Below are positions 34,701-45,107 of a stretch of 64,000 bases of DNA, one piece after another. This stretch comes from Alligator mississippiensis (Eukaryota > Chordata > Crocodylia > Alligatoridae). The notes under the pieces are model-generated. The model was not told the origin of the DNA. It was given only the letters and a program-made list of their open reading frames with translations, and did no database searches. Where the stretch lies: NCBI RefSeq assembly GCF_030867095.1, contig NC_081828.1, positions 220,317,978 through 220,381,977 of the forward strand. The letters run 5' to 3'. The translations under genes were made by a program, and so were the position numbers. Position 1 is the stretch's first letter. Each line of letters starts with the position of its first letter.

Positions 34701-35728
34701 CCTGGTCAGGCAACTACACGTGCAGGGGGGGAAGCATCAGTCAGAGCTGTGTCAAGTGTGGCAAGACCTTGACCCATTTTTTCTCCCTGTCTCAGCACCG
34801 ACGGATCCACCTGCGCAGGAAGATGCACCGCTGCACTGAGTGCAGGAAGAACTTCATCTGCTGGCAAGACCTGTCCCAGCACCAGTGTGGGCAGCACTGC
34901 TGCACCAAGTGTGGGAAGAGATTCAAGCAGGTCTCCACCCCGGCCAGGCACTGGTGCATGCATGCAAGGGAGAAGCCACTTGAGTGCTCAGAGTGTGGGA
35001 ACAGCTTCAACCTATCCTCCAATCTGGCCCAGCACCAGCATATGCACACGGGGAAGAAACCACATCGGTGCTCGGAGTGTGGGAAAAGCTTCACCCAGTC
35101 CTCCAGCCTGACCAAACACCGGCTCATCCACACTGGAGAGAAACCACACCAGTGCTCGGAGTGTGGGAAGAGCTTCACTTATTCCTCCAGCCTGGCTCTG
35201 CACCAGCGTATGCACACAGGGGAGGAGGTATATCAGTGCTCAGTATGTGGGACGAGCTTCACCCGACCCTCTCACCTGGCCCGGCACCAGCTCATCCACA
35301 CCGGGGAGAAGCCACATCAATGCGTAGAATGTGGGAAAAGCTTCAACCGATCCTCTCACCTGGCCCAGCACCAGCGTATCCACACCGGGGAGAAGCCACA
35401 TCAGTGCTCAGAGTGCGGGAAGAGCTTCACCCACTCCTCCAGCCTGACCCAACACCGGCTCATCCACACTGGGGAGAAACCACATCAGTGCCCAGAGTGC
35501 GGGAAGTGCTTCACCCGATCCTGTCATCTTACCCGGCACCAGCTCATCCACACTGGGGAGAAGCCATATCAATGCTTGGTGTGTGGGAAGAGATTCAACC
35601 GATCCTCCAACCTCGCCCAGCACCTGCCCATCCACACTGGGGAGAAACCACATCAGTGCTTGGTGTGTGGGAAGAGCTTCAACCGATCCTCCTACCTGGC
35701 CCAGCACCAGCTCATCCACACAAGGTAG
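24801..35728 (+). CDS. SCAN-KRAB-C2H2 zinc-finger gene, copy 1 (whole locus, exons listed separately)
   Basis: KZFPs bind DNA through C2H2 fingers in the nucleus and silence targets, often retroelements, by KRAB recruiting TRIM28; SCAN mediates dimerisation. Exons: 24801-25236 (SCAN), 25360-25555, 25962-26051, 26546-26706, 27184-27310 (KRAB-A), 29730-29846 (KRAB-B), 34116-34300, 34348-35728 (fingers). All have GT/AG borders and compatible phases; from the first in-frame ATG at 24853 the first seven give exactly 420 codons without a stop. In the finger exon the frame changes at seven Gs near 34725-34731, so as read the SCAN-KRAB half and the twelve-finger half are in different frames. Either this is a recent pseudogene or the G run is misread. 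Introns hold CR1s, LTR-like repeats and an eroded retrovirus. The orthologue is unknown, so no symbol is given. Confidence 0.8.
25360..25555 (+). CDS. Copy 1 exon: acidic/proline-rich linker after SCAN
   Basis: Acceptor CGTCCCCAG, donor GTGAGG. It continues the SCAN frame in phase 0 ([17 protein letters not shown] ... EEPPPRQES) and ends in phase 1. It has no fold; such linkers between SCAN and KRAB are poorly conserved. Two further versions exist: a truncated one at 59455-59517 (-) and a full-length one at 60591-60780 (+). Confidence 0.8.
25962..26051 (+). CDS. Copy 1 exon: short linker
   Basis: 90 nt, acceptor CTCTCTTGCAG, donor GTACGG, phase 1 on both sides. It reads [18 protein letters not shown] and onward and is compatible with both neighbours. 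Most of it is deleted in copy 3 and it is absent from copy 2. Confidence 0.7.
26546..26706 (+). CDS. Copy 1 exon: linker before KRAB-A
   Basis: 161 nt, acceptor CCGCCCCACAG, donor GTGAGC. It enters in phase 1 and leaves in phase 0, reading [20 protein letters not shown], then [19 protein letters not shown] and ending RPPRQE. A same-length paralogous exon lies at 59233-59393 (-). The later exon 34116-34300 has a related sequence (LSRAEEQPP ... [10 protein letters not shown]), suggesting an internal exon duplication in the ancestral gene. Confidence 0.8.
27184..27310 (+). CDS. Copy 1 exon: KRAB-A box
   Basis: 127 nt, the standard length of a KRAB-A exon, with acceptor GTGCCCGCAG and donor GTAAAC. 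It reads [20 protein letters not shown], then [23 protein letters not shown]. The [11 protein letters not shown] and L-x-x-DQ-x-x-K/Y-x-x-V/M-M motifs of KRAB-A are present, with a D-Q-M-L-K-N variant of the usual Y-R-x-V-M-x-E-N end. MLKN where mammals have VMLEN is frequent in reptile KRABs and may weaken TRIM28 binding (family knowledge). Confidence 0.95.
27315..27690 (+). repeat. Old CR1 3'-end fragment in the KRAB intron, shared by copies 1, 2 and 3
   Basis: Plus-strand sequence starting near GTTGCAGCAATTGAAGTTTAGG corresponds to the CR1 ORF2 C-terminus and 3' UTR, including TTTTCAAGACCTGGCTAGACAAAG. The same fragment is at 46809-46970 (+) and, longer, at 57595-58600 (-). Because it sits at the same place in the gene in all three, it was inserted before the gene duplicated. 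A 120-bp insertion (27520-27639) interrupts this copy only. Confidence 0.8.
27520..27639. mobile_element. 113-bp GC-rich insertion with 7-bp flanking repeats
   Basis: CTAGATG occurs at 27513-27519 and at 27633-27639. Copies 2 and 3 read straight through (GGACTCGATGTGAGC and GGATTAGATGTGACC), so the 120 bp, including one repeat, are an addition to copy 1. The insert has no coding potential, no clear inverted ends and no tail, and its class is unknown. Confidence 0.7.
27691..29716 (+). repeat. Duplicated intron block between KRAB-A and KRAB-B
   Basis: Non-coding sequence matched in inverted orientation by copy 2 (57600-56633 and 55764-55477) and by copy A (18420-17684). 27691-27912 is also found in copy 3 (46971-47211). 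It marks the extent of the segmental duplication. Copy 1 differs by the CR1 at 28813-29153, and copy 2 by an LTR-like block. Confidence 0.85.
28813..29153 (+). repeat. Short CR1 3' fragment with an empty site in two paralogues
   Basis: CR1 C-terminal and 3' sequence ending CTATGAAACTATGAAA. It is flanked by AAATA at 28808-28812 and 29154-29158. The matching positions of copy A (near 18250) and copy 2 (near 55640) lack it and read across with a GCAAATACAG-like site, so the insertion postdates the duplication. Confidence 0.9.
29730..29846 (+). CDS. Copy 1 exon: KRAB-B box
   Basis: 117 nt, acceptor TCCAAACAG, donor GTGAGT. It reads in frame from KRAB-A ([18 protein letters not shown]), then [20 protein letters not shown]. 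The P-D-L-I-x-x-I-x-Q-x-x-x-x-W motif is that of a KRAB-B box. It ends in phase 1, matching the next exon. Confidence 0.93.
29930..31795 (-). mobile_element. LTR-like repeat in the copy 1 intron, minus orientation
   Basis: Read on the minus strand it starts TGTAACATAAACC near 31788, has a TATA-like CCATAAAAAGG near 31055, two AATAAA signals (near 30735 and 30710), then a long tail of CT- and CA-rich sequence. The tail matches the plus-strand block at 42072-42885 (shared GTGAGTTCCTAA...TGTGGTG stretch). Copy A lacks the whole block at the same place. It fits an LTR of unknown retroviral or Gypsy type; no paired end or coding region is seen. Confidence 0.5.
31718..31766. repeat. (GT)n microsatellite
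   Basis: About 23 GT units with no interruption, within the LTR-like repeat. Confidence 0.98.
31953..33975 (+). mobile_element. Eroded endogenous retrovirus: partial 5' LTR, env-like piece, 3' LTR
   Basis: TGGAGTGTGACAGCTG at 31953 and at 33267 start two directly repeated blocks of about 250 bp (31953-32201 and 33267-33515) that are nearly identical; the second continues as a full LTR to about 33970. Between them is an env-like region (32450-33190) with a glycoprotein-like part containing N-x-T sites (NGTTW) and a later hydrophobic segment ([15 protein letters not shown]-type). A purine-rich tract precedes the 3' LTR. Gag and pol are missing. It is a broken fossil with several breaks; the close similarity of the repeats suggests moderate age. 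It is in the sense orientation within a host intron. Confidence 0.8.
34116..34300 (+). CDS. Copy 1 exon: linker between KRAB and fingers
   Basis: 185 nt, acceptor CCCCGAGCAG, donor GTACCA. It completes the split glycine from KRAB-B and reads [37 protein letters not shown], ending KENVAVNQ. It leaves in phase 0. The paralogous exon in copy 2 is 53118-53302 (-), same length, about 90 % alike by eye. Confidence 0.88.
34348..35728 (+). CDS. Copy 1 exon: C2H2 zinc-finger array
   Basis: Acceptor CACCCAG, conserved in copy 2. In phase 0 it reads [18 protein letters not shown] and onward, one good finger ([21 protein letters not shown] is split here as CTKCGKSF + LVAHHQTH) and one degenerate finger (RFTKLGKRF). 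At the G run (34725-34731) the frame must lose one base to reach the array, which then runs CVKCGKTL to QLIHTR with twelve C2H2 units, mostly with TGEKPHQC linkers; one finger pair lacks a linker. Helix residues at -1, 3 and 6 vary (Q-S-K, Y-S-L, R-H-R, R-H-Q, H-S-Q, R-H-R, R-N-Q, R-Y-Q), as expected for KZFPs with distinct targets. A TAG in the last linker (35726) stops the frame; a thirteenth finger beyond it (35730-35810) is decayed. Confidence 0.88.
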
Positions 35729-36329
35729 AAGTCACAGCAGTGCTCAGTGTGGGAAGCGCTTCCTCCACTCCACCAGACTGGCTCGGCACCAGTGCATCCA
35801 TAGTCAGCAGTGTCCACAATTCTGCCAGCAATACAAGAAGGGCTTGGGGATTTATACCTGCCTAGCACCCACCCGTGTCTACATTCAGGGAAGTGGTCTC
35901 ATGCTCATGTAATACAGCAACAGTTCATCCTTCGTTCAGCCCTTCTAGGGCACTGCAGATCCCAAAGGACACAGGGGCTGCCCTCCCAGGTCTGATGCGG
36001 GTGATGGTTTAAAAGGAAACATGTCAGGCAGAGGCTAGCCGGATGCTGGGGGAACCTGTAAGGAAAAGATCATCCTGGGAGCCTGTGGCATCCCCATCAT
36101 TCTCCAAAAGCAGCTGGTGCTCCCACGGGGAGAAGTACCTGCACAGTAGGTGCCCTCCCCAAGACAGCTGGCTCCAAAAGACACCCAGGGACTGTCTCTG
36201 GCCAGCTCCCAGCTTTGACTTCCCTCCTGGTCCCAGGGTCCTTGTATGTGAAGCTCTGCAGTTGCAGGGAGGAGGACATTGATTGCTAAGGAAGGATTCC
36301 CTGCCTTCCACCCTGACCATGCCTTTCCT
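35729..36329 (+). other. 3' flank of copy 1 (decayed finger and 3' UTR-like)
   Basis: 35729-35880 matches copy 2 at 51614-51697 and 52141-52160, including CAATACAAGAAGGGCTTGGGGAT. The rest is not recognised. No clear AATAAA is seen before the CR1. Confidence 0.6.
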
Positions 36330-37449
36330 TTGACACTGTCTCCCACCCCATCCTCATAAAAATACTAGGCGACTGTGGCATCAATGCCTACACAGTCAGG
36401 TGGATTGCAAATTGGCTGAAGGGTCGTACTCAGAGGGTGGTGGTGGACGGGTCATATTTGACCTGGGGGGAAGTGGGCAGTGGAGTGCCCCAGGGCTCGG
36501 TCCTTGGACCCGCGCTGTTCAATTTCTTTATCAGCGATTTGGACAACGGGGTGAAAAGCAACCTGTTCAAATTTGCTGATGATACCAAAATTTGGGGTGA
36601 GGTGGGCACGCTAGTATGGAGGGAAAGACTGCAGCAAGACCTGGATAGGTTGCAAGGGTGGGCTAACAAAAACAGGATGCGTTTCAATACGGACAAGTGC
36701 AGGGTGCTGCACGTGGGCAGTAGTAACCGGCAGCACACTTATAAGATGGGAAACTCCCTTCTTGAGAGCAGGGAGGCAGAAAGGGATCTTGGAGTCATCA
36801 CTGACTCCAAGATGAACACGGGCCGACAACGCGAGGTCATGGTCGGCAGGGCTAACCGGACCTTATCGTGCATCCACAGATGCATCTCCAGTAGGGCCAA
36901 GGAGGTGATCCTCCCCCTCTACACAACACTGGTCAGGCCACAGCTGGAGTACTGTGTCCAGTTCTGGGCGCCGCACTTCAGGAGGGATGTGGACAACATA
37001 GAGAGGGTCCAGAGGAGGCCACCCGCATGATCCGGGGACAGCAGGGCAGACCCTACAATGAGAGGCTACGGGACCTGAACCTGTTCAGCCTTCACAAGAG
37101 AAGGCTGAGGGGGGACCTGGTGACCATCTATTAACTCACTAGGGGGGACCAGAAGGGTTTAGGGGAGACCCTGTTTCCCCTAGCGCCCCCAGGATAACAA
37201 GGAATAACGGCCACAAGTTGTTGGAGAGTAGGTTCAGATTAGACATCCGTAGGAACTACTTCACAGTCAGGGTGGCTAGGATCTGGAACCGACTTCCAAG
37301 GGAAGTGGTGCTGGCTCCTACCCTGGGGGGCTTTAAGAAGCGGCTCAATGCCTACCTGGCTGGGGTCACTTGATCCCAGTTTTCTTCCTGCCCAGACAGG
37401 GGGTCGGACTTGAAGATCTACAAGGTCCCTTCCGACCCGACTTCTATGA
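36330..37449 (+). repeat. CR1 LINE 3' half
   Basis: Begins FDTVSHPILIKILGDCG and continues with [47 protein letters not shown], to ARIWNRLPREVVLAPTLG and a tail at 37445. Frame changes near 37015 and 37130. Very similar to 7365-8500, so the same subfamily. TTCCT at 36325-36329 and 37450-37454 is a likely 5-bp target duplication. Confidence 0.9.
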
Positions 37450-39499
37450 TTCCTCCCCACTGCATCACCCCTTTCCCAGGCCTGCACACCCCCATCAGGG
37501 TCTGCAGGAAATTGCTACAGCCGCCCCATGAGCCCAGTTTTGGCAGGTTTCACTTCCCAGCCCGTCATCAGATCTCTGCACCACCAGGTGCCAGCTGCCC
37601 CCCGTCCTCCTTCCCTTCATGCTATTGTCTATAGCATATTTCTTGATAATCAAGCCCCACAACTTAACATGATACCCCTGTGGTTGATCTCTGTGTCCTC
37701 TGCAGAGCTGTGAAATGGGAACAGACCAGGGCCCAGAACCCTTTCCATGGAAGATCTCTGTGATTCCTCACCCCCGTCCCTTTCCAGAGGATTCGCCACA
37801 ATCCAAGGGTTTTTGCTAAGGCCCAGGAGCAGGAGTTGGTCATCTCTGAGGCCAAGAACCCTGCCCTTTTGAATGACCCTCTGGCCAGGGGGAAGTAGAG
37901 TCTCTTCTCTGGGTAGAGTCTCTTCAGTGTGATAGTTGGGGTAACGGAGGTGCAGCCTGTGACAGGTCCTGGCCCTTCTGAGGAAGGGTGGGGAAAGTGT
38001 GAAGGCATCCTGTGGGTGAAACGCAGCATGTTGTAATTTCCCACTGGGAATATCGAGGCTTCCCTGCTAGTGCCAAAGCCATTTGGCTCCATGAGTGCCT
38101 GTAGGGGCTACTCCTACAGTGTATATAAATCTGCCTTCTCTCTTTCCCTTTTATAGCATTTAAGAAAATAAATATCACTTCTCAGTGAGCCATTTTTTTT
38201 GGCAGGATGGCTCGTTTCTCTTGTTGTTGGAGATGGCCACAGAAAGAAGGGAGGGGATGAGACTTTGTTCAATAAATTCTGAATGTGCCTGTTTCCAGTT
38301 GAATTTCTAAGAAACTGGCACAAGACGCAAGGGGGAGTTCCCACTTGTGGCTTGCAAGTCAACAGGCGAAAGGGAAGGAACAGGTAAAAGGTAAGGAAGC
38401 AGCAACTTTGTGGTAACACACACTGCACCTTAATTCCCTGCCACCCCCAATGCCTCCGGACATGTTCCCCAAACAAAGTTTTAGTCCCAAGAGTGATCGA
38501 GTGCCTGTAGCTGCCCCCGAGTCTGAGTGCAGCTCCTTCAGTCCACAGCCGTGGCTGACAGAGCCACTGAGATTTCCGGCTGCACTGCACACTCCTCTGT
38601 GTAGGGATGGCCAGGTTACAGGTGCACACTGCTCTATTGATCCCTTACTGCAGCCTCCAGCTTTCTCTTTCTTTTTCCCTACCCCATTACTCCAGGGTTT
38701 TCTGACAGTTGCCAGCCAAACGCCGAGTGAACACAGCTATGCAGACGGCTCTTGGTTCCTCCTGATGACCCACATTGTACTCGCACTGCACTAGAATACT
38801 TGTGTGTGTCCAAAGCACTCAACCAGAGACAGCTGTGTTGGGTTTGGCCCTTTCCTTTTCCCACTTTTGTTTGCAGATAATGTAGAAATGGGAGGGCAGA
38901 TGCTCTTTCCCAGAAAGTGGAATATATTGCTAATCTGGCACAGGGAACATTGGAGCTTAGCATGAATGCCGTGTGTCCCCAGCAGCTGCGGGGGCACGGC
39001 AATGGTGATGGGAGTGCAGCGGTGGTAAGTGGTGAGCACCTGCAGATGCTGCCGGCAGTGTCAGCGGTGGGGGGGTGGCGGCGAGCGCCGACCAGGGGTC
39101 GGAGACCCCACACGGATGCCGCAAGCAGTGTTTTGCGATGGCCAACGGCAATCGCTGACTGCCTGCTGACACTGCTGGTGGTGGTGGCAGTGATGGTGGG
39201 AGCAGGGTGGTGATCAATGATCAGTGGCGCCTTTTTGTAGGGGGTGCATCACCATGCTCAGGGTGCATGCGTCGCCAGTGGAGCCTAGCCCCCTTTGAAG
39301 CCACATGACATCCTTGCACCACCTTGCCAATGGCTCTGCTGTCTCAGCCACCTGGAAGGAAATCCCCCGAGAAGCAGGCTGCCTTCACTTGACCACTGCC
39401 TCAAGTCCAGGGTGGTGTTCTCTTCACTCAGGGTAAGACTTCCACGCCCCAGGTGCAGACAGACCCATGGTACATGTTTATATCGTGACTCCCTGTTAA
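37450..39499. other. Unassigned 2 kb
   Basis: No gene, RNA or known repeat that I can support. 38990-39210 is a GC-rich, G-skewed patch with GGTGG-type repetition. Short open frames on both strands show no recognisable domain. Confidence 0.3.
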
Positions 39500-40185
39500 C
39501 TATGTAGCAGGAACTGAACTAATGTAGGTGATGTTAACATAAAGTGTAATAATAGCGAAATGTAACCATGTTAGTCTTGTCCTGTAAGCAACTTGAAAAC
39601 TCCATTTTGTATCCTTCTGCTTGACATAAGTGAATGAACTCTGCCTAGCCTTTATGTACCAGTGTGTGTAAAAGGGTGAATGGTGAGAGAATGGCATAGA
39701 GATGGGAGAAGAAGATTTAACTGTTTGTGTAAGCAACAAGGCACCAAATGTACGTTACCAGTCAGTAAACTAATTAACGAATGGCTGAAGAATCCCTTTG
39801 AGGCCAAGCACAAGAGATATAACGAGGAGGAAGAATGCACACATCCTGCCAGATGGGCAGCAAGAACACTCCCAGGCTGAAATACCAACTTTGGTGACCA
39901 AACTGACCTTGGGCTGAGATAAGCTGAAGACGAATAAAGAACAACTGCAAAGACATACTCTGGGTATGGAAAAACCCCCAAGTGCTAAAACAAAGGATGC
40001 CAATCCCTGTAAAAGAAGACTTCAAAAATGCCGAGTTGGGTGAGTCTCTCTCTCTCTACTCTTGTTTCATCGGAGCACAGAGGCATCTGTGCATCCCGCT
40101 GCAAGCTGCTGTCTCCAAGATCTTTCTCCAGCTCCTATCTTATAACATCATCATTTACTCAGTAAGCCAGGGTTGGCCATCCCAT
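39500..40185 (+). mobile_element. Possible LTR
   Basis: Contains TGTAGCAGGAACTGAACTAA near 39502, an AATAAAG signal near 39934, a CTCTCTCTCT stretch near 40050 and an ATTTACTCAGTAA end near 40160. The order resembles an ERV LTR, but I see no target duplication or matching end pair. Confidence 0.35.
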
Positions 40186-40189
40186 GCTG

Positions 40190-42035
40190 ATAGTTTCCTA
40201 GTAGCTAGGGTCATGAGGGACCTGAACAGGTCATCTAGCCTGACCCCCTGCCACAGGCAGGAATGAATGCTGGGGTCACAAGACCTCAGACAGGTGATTA
40301 TCCAACCTCCTCTTGAATTTGCCCAAGGTAGGGGCGAGGACCACTTCCCTGGGAAGTTGGTTCCAGATTTTGGCCACCCTAACTGTAAAATATTGCCTTC
40401 TGATCTCCAACCTAAAACTATTCTCCATCAGCTTATGCCCATTGCTCCTCGTCACCCCAGGTGGTGCTGGGGAGAAAAGGGCTCTGCCTATTTGCTGTTG
40501 ATCCCCCCAATGAGCTTGTAGGCAGCCACCAGCTCCCCCCCTCAGCCTCCTCTTGCTGAGGCTGTATGAGTTCAGGTCCCTCAGTCTCTCCTCGTAGGGC
40601 CTGTCCTGCTGCCCTCTCACCAAGTGGGTGGCCCTCCTCTGAACCCTCTCCATGCTGGCCACATCCCTCTTGAAGTGCGGTGCCCAGTACTGGACGCAGT
40701 ACTCCAACTGCGGCCTGACCGGTGTCGCATAGAGGGGGAGGATCACCTCTCTGGACCGGCTTGAGATGCACCTTTGGATGCATGACAAGGTATGGCTGGC
40801 CTTGCTGGCTGCGGTCTGGCATTGGCGGCTCATGTTCATCTTGGAGTCAATAATGACTCCAAGATCCCTTTCCACCTCTGTGCTTTCAAGAGGAGAACTC
40901 CCCAGCCTGTACGTGTGCTGTGGATTCCTTCTCCCCAGTGCAGCACCCTGCATTTGTCTGTGTTGAACCCCATCCTATTCTCGTCTGCCCACTTTTGTGG
41001 TCTGTCTAAATCTAGTTGCAGCCTCTCTCTCCCTTCAAGTGTGTCCATCTCACCCCACATCTTAGTGTCATCAGCAGACTTGGACAGCGTGCTTTCCACC
41101 CCCTTGTCCAAGTCACTGATGAAGATGTTAAACAGTGTGGGCCTGAGGACCGAGCCCTGGAGGACCTCACTGCTCACATCCCACCAGGTTGAGTACAACC
41201 CATCCACCTCTCTGGGTGCACCCCATCAGCCAGTTTTTTACCCATCCAACTGTGCAGGCATCAATGCCACAGTAGCTTAATTTATTGATGATGATGGGGT
41301 GAGAGACAGTGTCAAAGGCCTTCTTAAAGTCTAGAGCGACACCATCATCCAAGGATTTAGTTACTTGGCCATAAAAGGCAATCAGGTTGGTCTGGCAGGA
41401 CCTGCCTTTGGTGAACCGATGCTGGTTGCCCCTGAGCATGATCTCCCCTGCCGGCCCCCCACAGATGTGCTCCTGGATGATTCTCTCCAAGATCTTGCCG
41501 AGCACCGAGGTGAGGCTTATGGGCCGATAGTTACCTGGGTCCTCCTTCCTCCCTTTCTTGAAAATTGGGACCACATTAGCCAGTTTCCAATCCCCCGGCA
41601 CCTGGCCAGATGACCATGAATGCTCATACAGCTGGGTCAAGGGCTCTGCGATGACCCCTGCCAGCTCCCTCAACACCCTTGGGTGGAGGGCATCTGGACC
41701 TGCAGATTTAAAAATGTCCAGCCCTTCCAGAAGATCCCGAACTACATCTGCACTGACTGAAGGCCCGACAGAGCTATCCCCAAGACTGTCCCTACCTCTG
41801 GTAGGTGGGATATCCCGGTCCCTGTTCAAGAAAACAGAGGCAAAGAAACTGTTAAAAATATCAGCTTTCTCATCTGGTGTAGCCACAAGATTACCATTTG
41901 CATCTTGCAGGGGCCCTGCATTGCCTGGTGCCCTCTTCTTGCTCCCAATTTACTTGGAAAAGGACTTTTTCTTCTCCTTAATCCTAGATGCTAGCCTGAG
42001 CTCCATCTCTGCCTTGGCCTACCTAATAGGTATTT
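40190..42035 (-). repeat. 5'-truncated CR1 LINE, RT through 3' end
   Basis: Minus-strand pieces: FNSFFASVFLNRDRDI, DVFKSAGPDALHPRVL-like block, [59 protein letters not shown] and ARIWNQLPREVVLAP (41886-40276). Frame changes near 41200 and 40950. It is truncated just upstream of the RT. The F-A-D-D box reads SADD. Confidence 0.9.
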
Positions 42036-42066
42036 GTTCTGCTCGTCATCGGTCCAGGCTGTTGGT

Positions 42067-42071
<5 letters not shown>

Positions 42072-42103
<32 letters not shown>

Positions 42104-42885
42104 GAGCCAATAAATTCATGGGGCTGTGTGGTGTGTTGTCTGTTTAATAAACCTGTTATTTTGAAATCCCAAGTTCAGTTTTGTCTTACTAATCTCCAGC
42201 CCTGCTCCAGTCTCTGCTTTCTGTCACTGATCTTTCTCCCATGTCTGTCTGTCTGTCTGTCTCTGTCATCTCAGCTCCCTCTCTCTGCCTCCCAGCTATC
42301 CGCTCACCAAACCCTGGGCTTACCTCCCAAGTAACCCCCGGGACACAGTGACCTTAAGTAACCCCAGGGGCCACTTTAACCTTAAATAACTCTATTCTCA
42401 AGTGACCTCAAGTAGCCCCTGGGGTACATTGACCTCAAGTAACCCTAGGGATCACCTGACCCCAACTCCCCTTCCAGTCTGCCAGTTCTAATCCTGGCCC
42501 CAGCAACTGTCACTCTCTTAATTCTCCCTTTCTCATCTTAACCCCCATCCAGCTCCCCCCTTCCCCTCCTTACGGAAATCTTTGACCCTTGACTCCCTCT
42601 CCCATAGTCAGCAAGCACCCTAGTTATCCTAAGTACCCCAAGCACACACGTACCACACCACACAAGTTAGGAACTCACCTGTGTGTATGTGCTTGAATTG
42701 GTGATAGGTGTGCATGTGCTTAGACTGGTAATCTTGGATGTGCACGTGTGCCTAGTGTATGTGTATGCACCTATTGTATGTATGTACTGTGTGTATGCAC
42801 CTAGCATGTGTGTATGTGCCTAGTGTGTGTATGCACCTAATTCATTTTTGTGTGTATATGTACAATTCTGTCACACCCTCCCATC
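42072..42885 (+). mobile_element. LTR-like repeat, plus orientation, with GT run
   Basis: A GT run (42072-42102) is followed by AATAAATTC and TTTAATAAACC signals near 42109 and 42143, then CT-rich and CA/GT-rich sequence to TGTCACACC near 42872. The second half matches the minus-strand element at 29930-31795. It looks like the R-U5 part of the same LTR family. Confidence 0.45.
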
Positions 42886-43296
42886 AAACAGTGCAATTTT
42901 GAGATCCTGAGAGTTGGCTTGGCCCTGCAAGACAACATGGGCAGGCACCATGCTTGAGCGCAGGGGAGCGAGAGCACAGGCCCTGGCGGGGGAGGCCTCT
43001 CCTGGGCAGACGGTGGCTGGGAGGCTGTCCTGCATGCCGGGGGAGAGGCTAAAATGTCTGCCCATGCTGGTGACAGGGCTGCAGTATTTGTAACCCTGTG
43101 GCTGGGGGGGGACAGAGCTCTGGTCCCTGTGGGGGGTGTCTCCCAGGCTGGGGCCCTCGGTCTTTCTTCCTGACTCTGCAGCATCCAGCAGAGAGAGGTT
43201 TCATCTTGCTTAGGCCTTGTCATGCTGCCACGGTAACATGATAACCTTATTCGTGTCCCAGCAGTCAGTGTTCACTGGTCCCTTTCTCATGCCACG

Positions 43297-45107
43297 AGAC
43301 CCTTATAGATTCATAGATGCTAGGGTCGGAAGGGACCTCAACAGATCATCGAGTCCGACCCCCTGCATAAGCAGGAAAGAGTGCTGGGTCTAGATGACCC
43401 CAGCTAGATGCTCATCTAACCTCCTCTTGAAGACCCCCAGGGTAGGGGAGAGCACCACCTCCCTTGGGAGCCCGTTCCAGACCTTGGCCACTCGAACTGT
43501 GAAGAAGTTCTTCCTAATGTCCAGTCTAAATCTGCTCTCTGCTAGCTTGTGGCCATTGTTTCTTGTAACCCCCGGGGGCGCCTTGGTGAATAAATCCTCA
43601 CCAATTCCCTTCTGTGCCCCCGTGATGAACTTATAGGCAGCCACAAGGTCGCCTCTCAACCTTCTCTAGCGGAGGCTGAAAAGGTCCAGTTTCTCTAGTC
43701 TCTCCTCGTAGGGCTTGGCCTGCAGGCCCTTAACCATACGAGTTGCCCTTCTCTGGACCCTCTCCAGGTTATCCGCATCCTTCTTGAAGTGTGGCGCCCA
43801 GAATTGCACGCAGTACTCCAACTGCGGTCTGACCAACGCCTGATAGAGGGGAAGTATCACCTCCTTGGACCTATTCGTCATGCATCTGCTGATGCACGAT
43901 AAAGTGCCATTGGCTTTTCTGATGGCTTCGTCACACTGCTGGCTCATGTTCATCTTGGAGTCCACTAGGACTCCAAGATCCCTTTCCACCTCTGTGCCAC
44001 CCAGCAGGTCATTCCCTAGGCTGTAGGTGTGCTGGACATTTTTCCTCCCTAGGTGCAGCACTTTGCATTTCTCCTTGTTGAACTGCATCCTGTTGTTTTC
44101 TGCCCACTTGTCCAGCCTATCCAGGTCTGCTTGCAGCTGTTCCCTGCCCTCCGGCGTGTCCACTTCTCCCCATAGCTTTGTGTCATCTGCAAACTTGGAC
44201 AGAGTGCACTTCACTCCCTCGTCCAAGTCGCTGATGAAGACATTGAAGAGTATCGGTCCAAGGACCGAGCCCTGCGGGACCCCACTGCCCACACCCTTCC
44301 AGGTCGAGACCGACCCATCCACCACGACTCTCTGGGTGCGACCCTCCAGCCAATTCGCCACCCACCGGACTGTGCAGTCATCCAAGTCACAGCCTCTTAA
44401 CTTGTTCACCAGTATGGGGTGGGATACCGTATCAAAGGCCTTCCTGAAGTCTAAGTGTACGACATCCACCCCTCCTCTTGTGTCCGGGCGTTTCGTAACC
44501 TGGCCATAGAAAGAGACTAGATTGGTCAGGCACGATCTGCCTGCCACGAACCCGTGCTGGTTTCCCCTCAGCATAATTTGCCCTACCGGGCTCTCGCAAA
44601 TGTGAGCCTTGATAATTTTTTCAAAGACTTTGCCAAGGATGGAGGTGAGACTGACTGGCCTATAGTTGCCCGGGTCCTCCTTCCTCCCCTTCTTGAAAAT
44701 GGGGACCACGTTGGCCCTTTTCCAGTCCTCCGGGACTTGGCCTGTGCACCACGAGCGTTCAAATATTCCCGCCAGTGGCTCTGCAGTGATGTCGGCCAGT
44801 GCCTTCGGCACCCTCGGATGGAGCCCGTCCGGGCCTGCCGACTTAAAGGCATCCAGTTCTTCCAAGTGACTGTGCACCATTTCAGGGTCTACGCATGGCA
44901 GTCTGGCGCCTTGCTGCTGCCTCTCTGCAACCCCAGTGAGAGACTTGTCCTGCCCCTCGCTTAGGAACACGGAGGCAAAGAACTCGTTGAGGAGTTCAGC
45001 CTTGTCCCCCCTGTCTGTCACCAATTGCTTCTGCCCATTTAGCAGGGTTCCTATTCCTCCCTGGGCCTTCCTTTTACTCCCTATATATCTAAAAAACAAA
45101 TTTTTGT
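43297..45107 (-). repeat. CR1 LINE, young, RT domain with one stop
   Basis: Same subfamily as 10213-13078. Open on the minus strand from the 5' junction (DNKNLFFRYIGSKRKAQGG) to LDLFSLR at 43666 with intact VHLDFRKAFDTVSHPIL, GSGVPQGSVLGPILFNVFI and FADDTKLWG; one TAG just after DLFSLR separates the last 90 residues, which are otherwise open. The long frame also runs 5' into antisense host sequence up to 45345, which is chance. It inserted at the deletion junction of copy 3. Confidence 0.93.

Noticed and set aside
35012-35719. Possible CRISPR-like array of 84-bp units
   Set aside because: The 84-bp periodicity is the zinc-finger repeat (28 codons per unit) of a vertebrate gene.
34984-35865. 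Second open frame of 293 codons over the finger array, and minus-strand frames there
   Set aside because: Regular repeats keep other frames open too; only the C2H2 frame has conserved cysteines and histidines.
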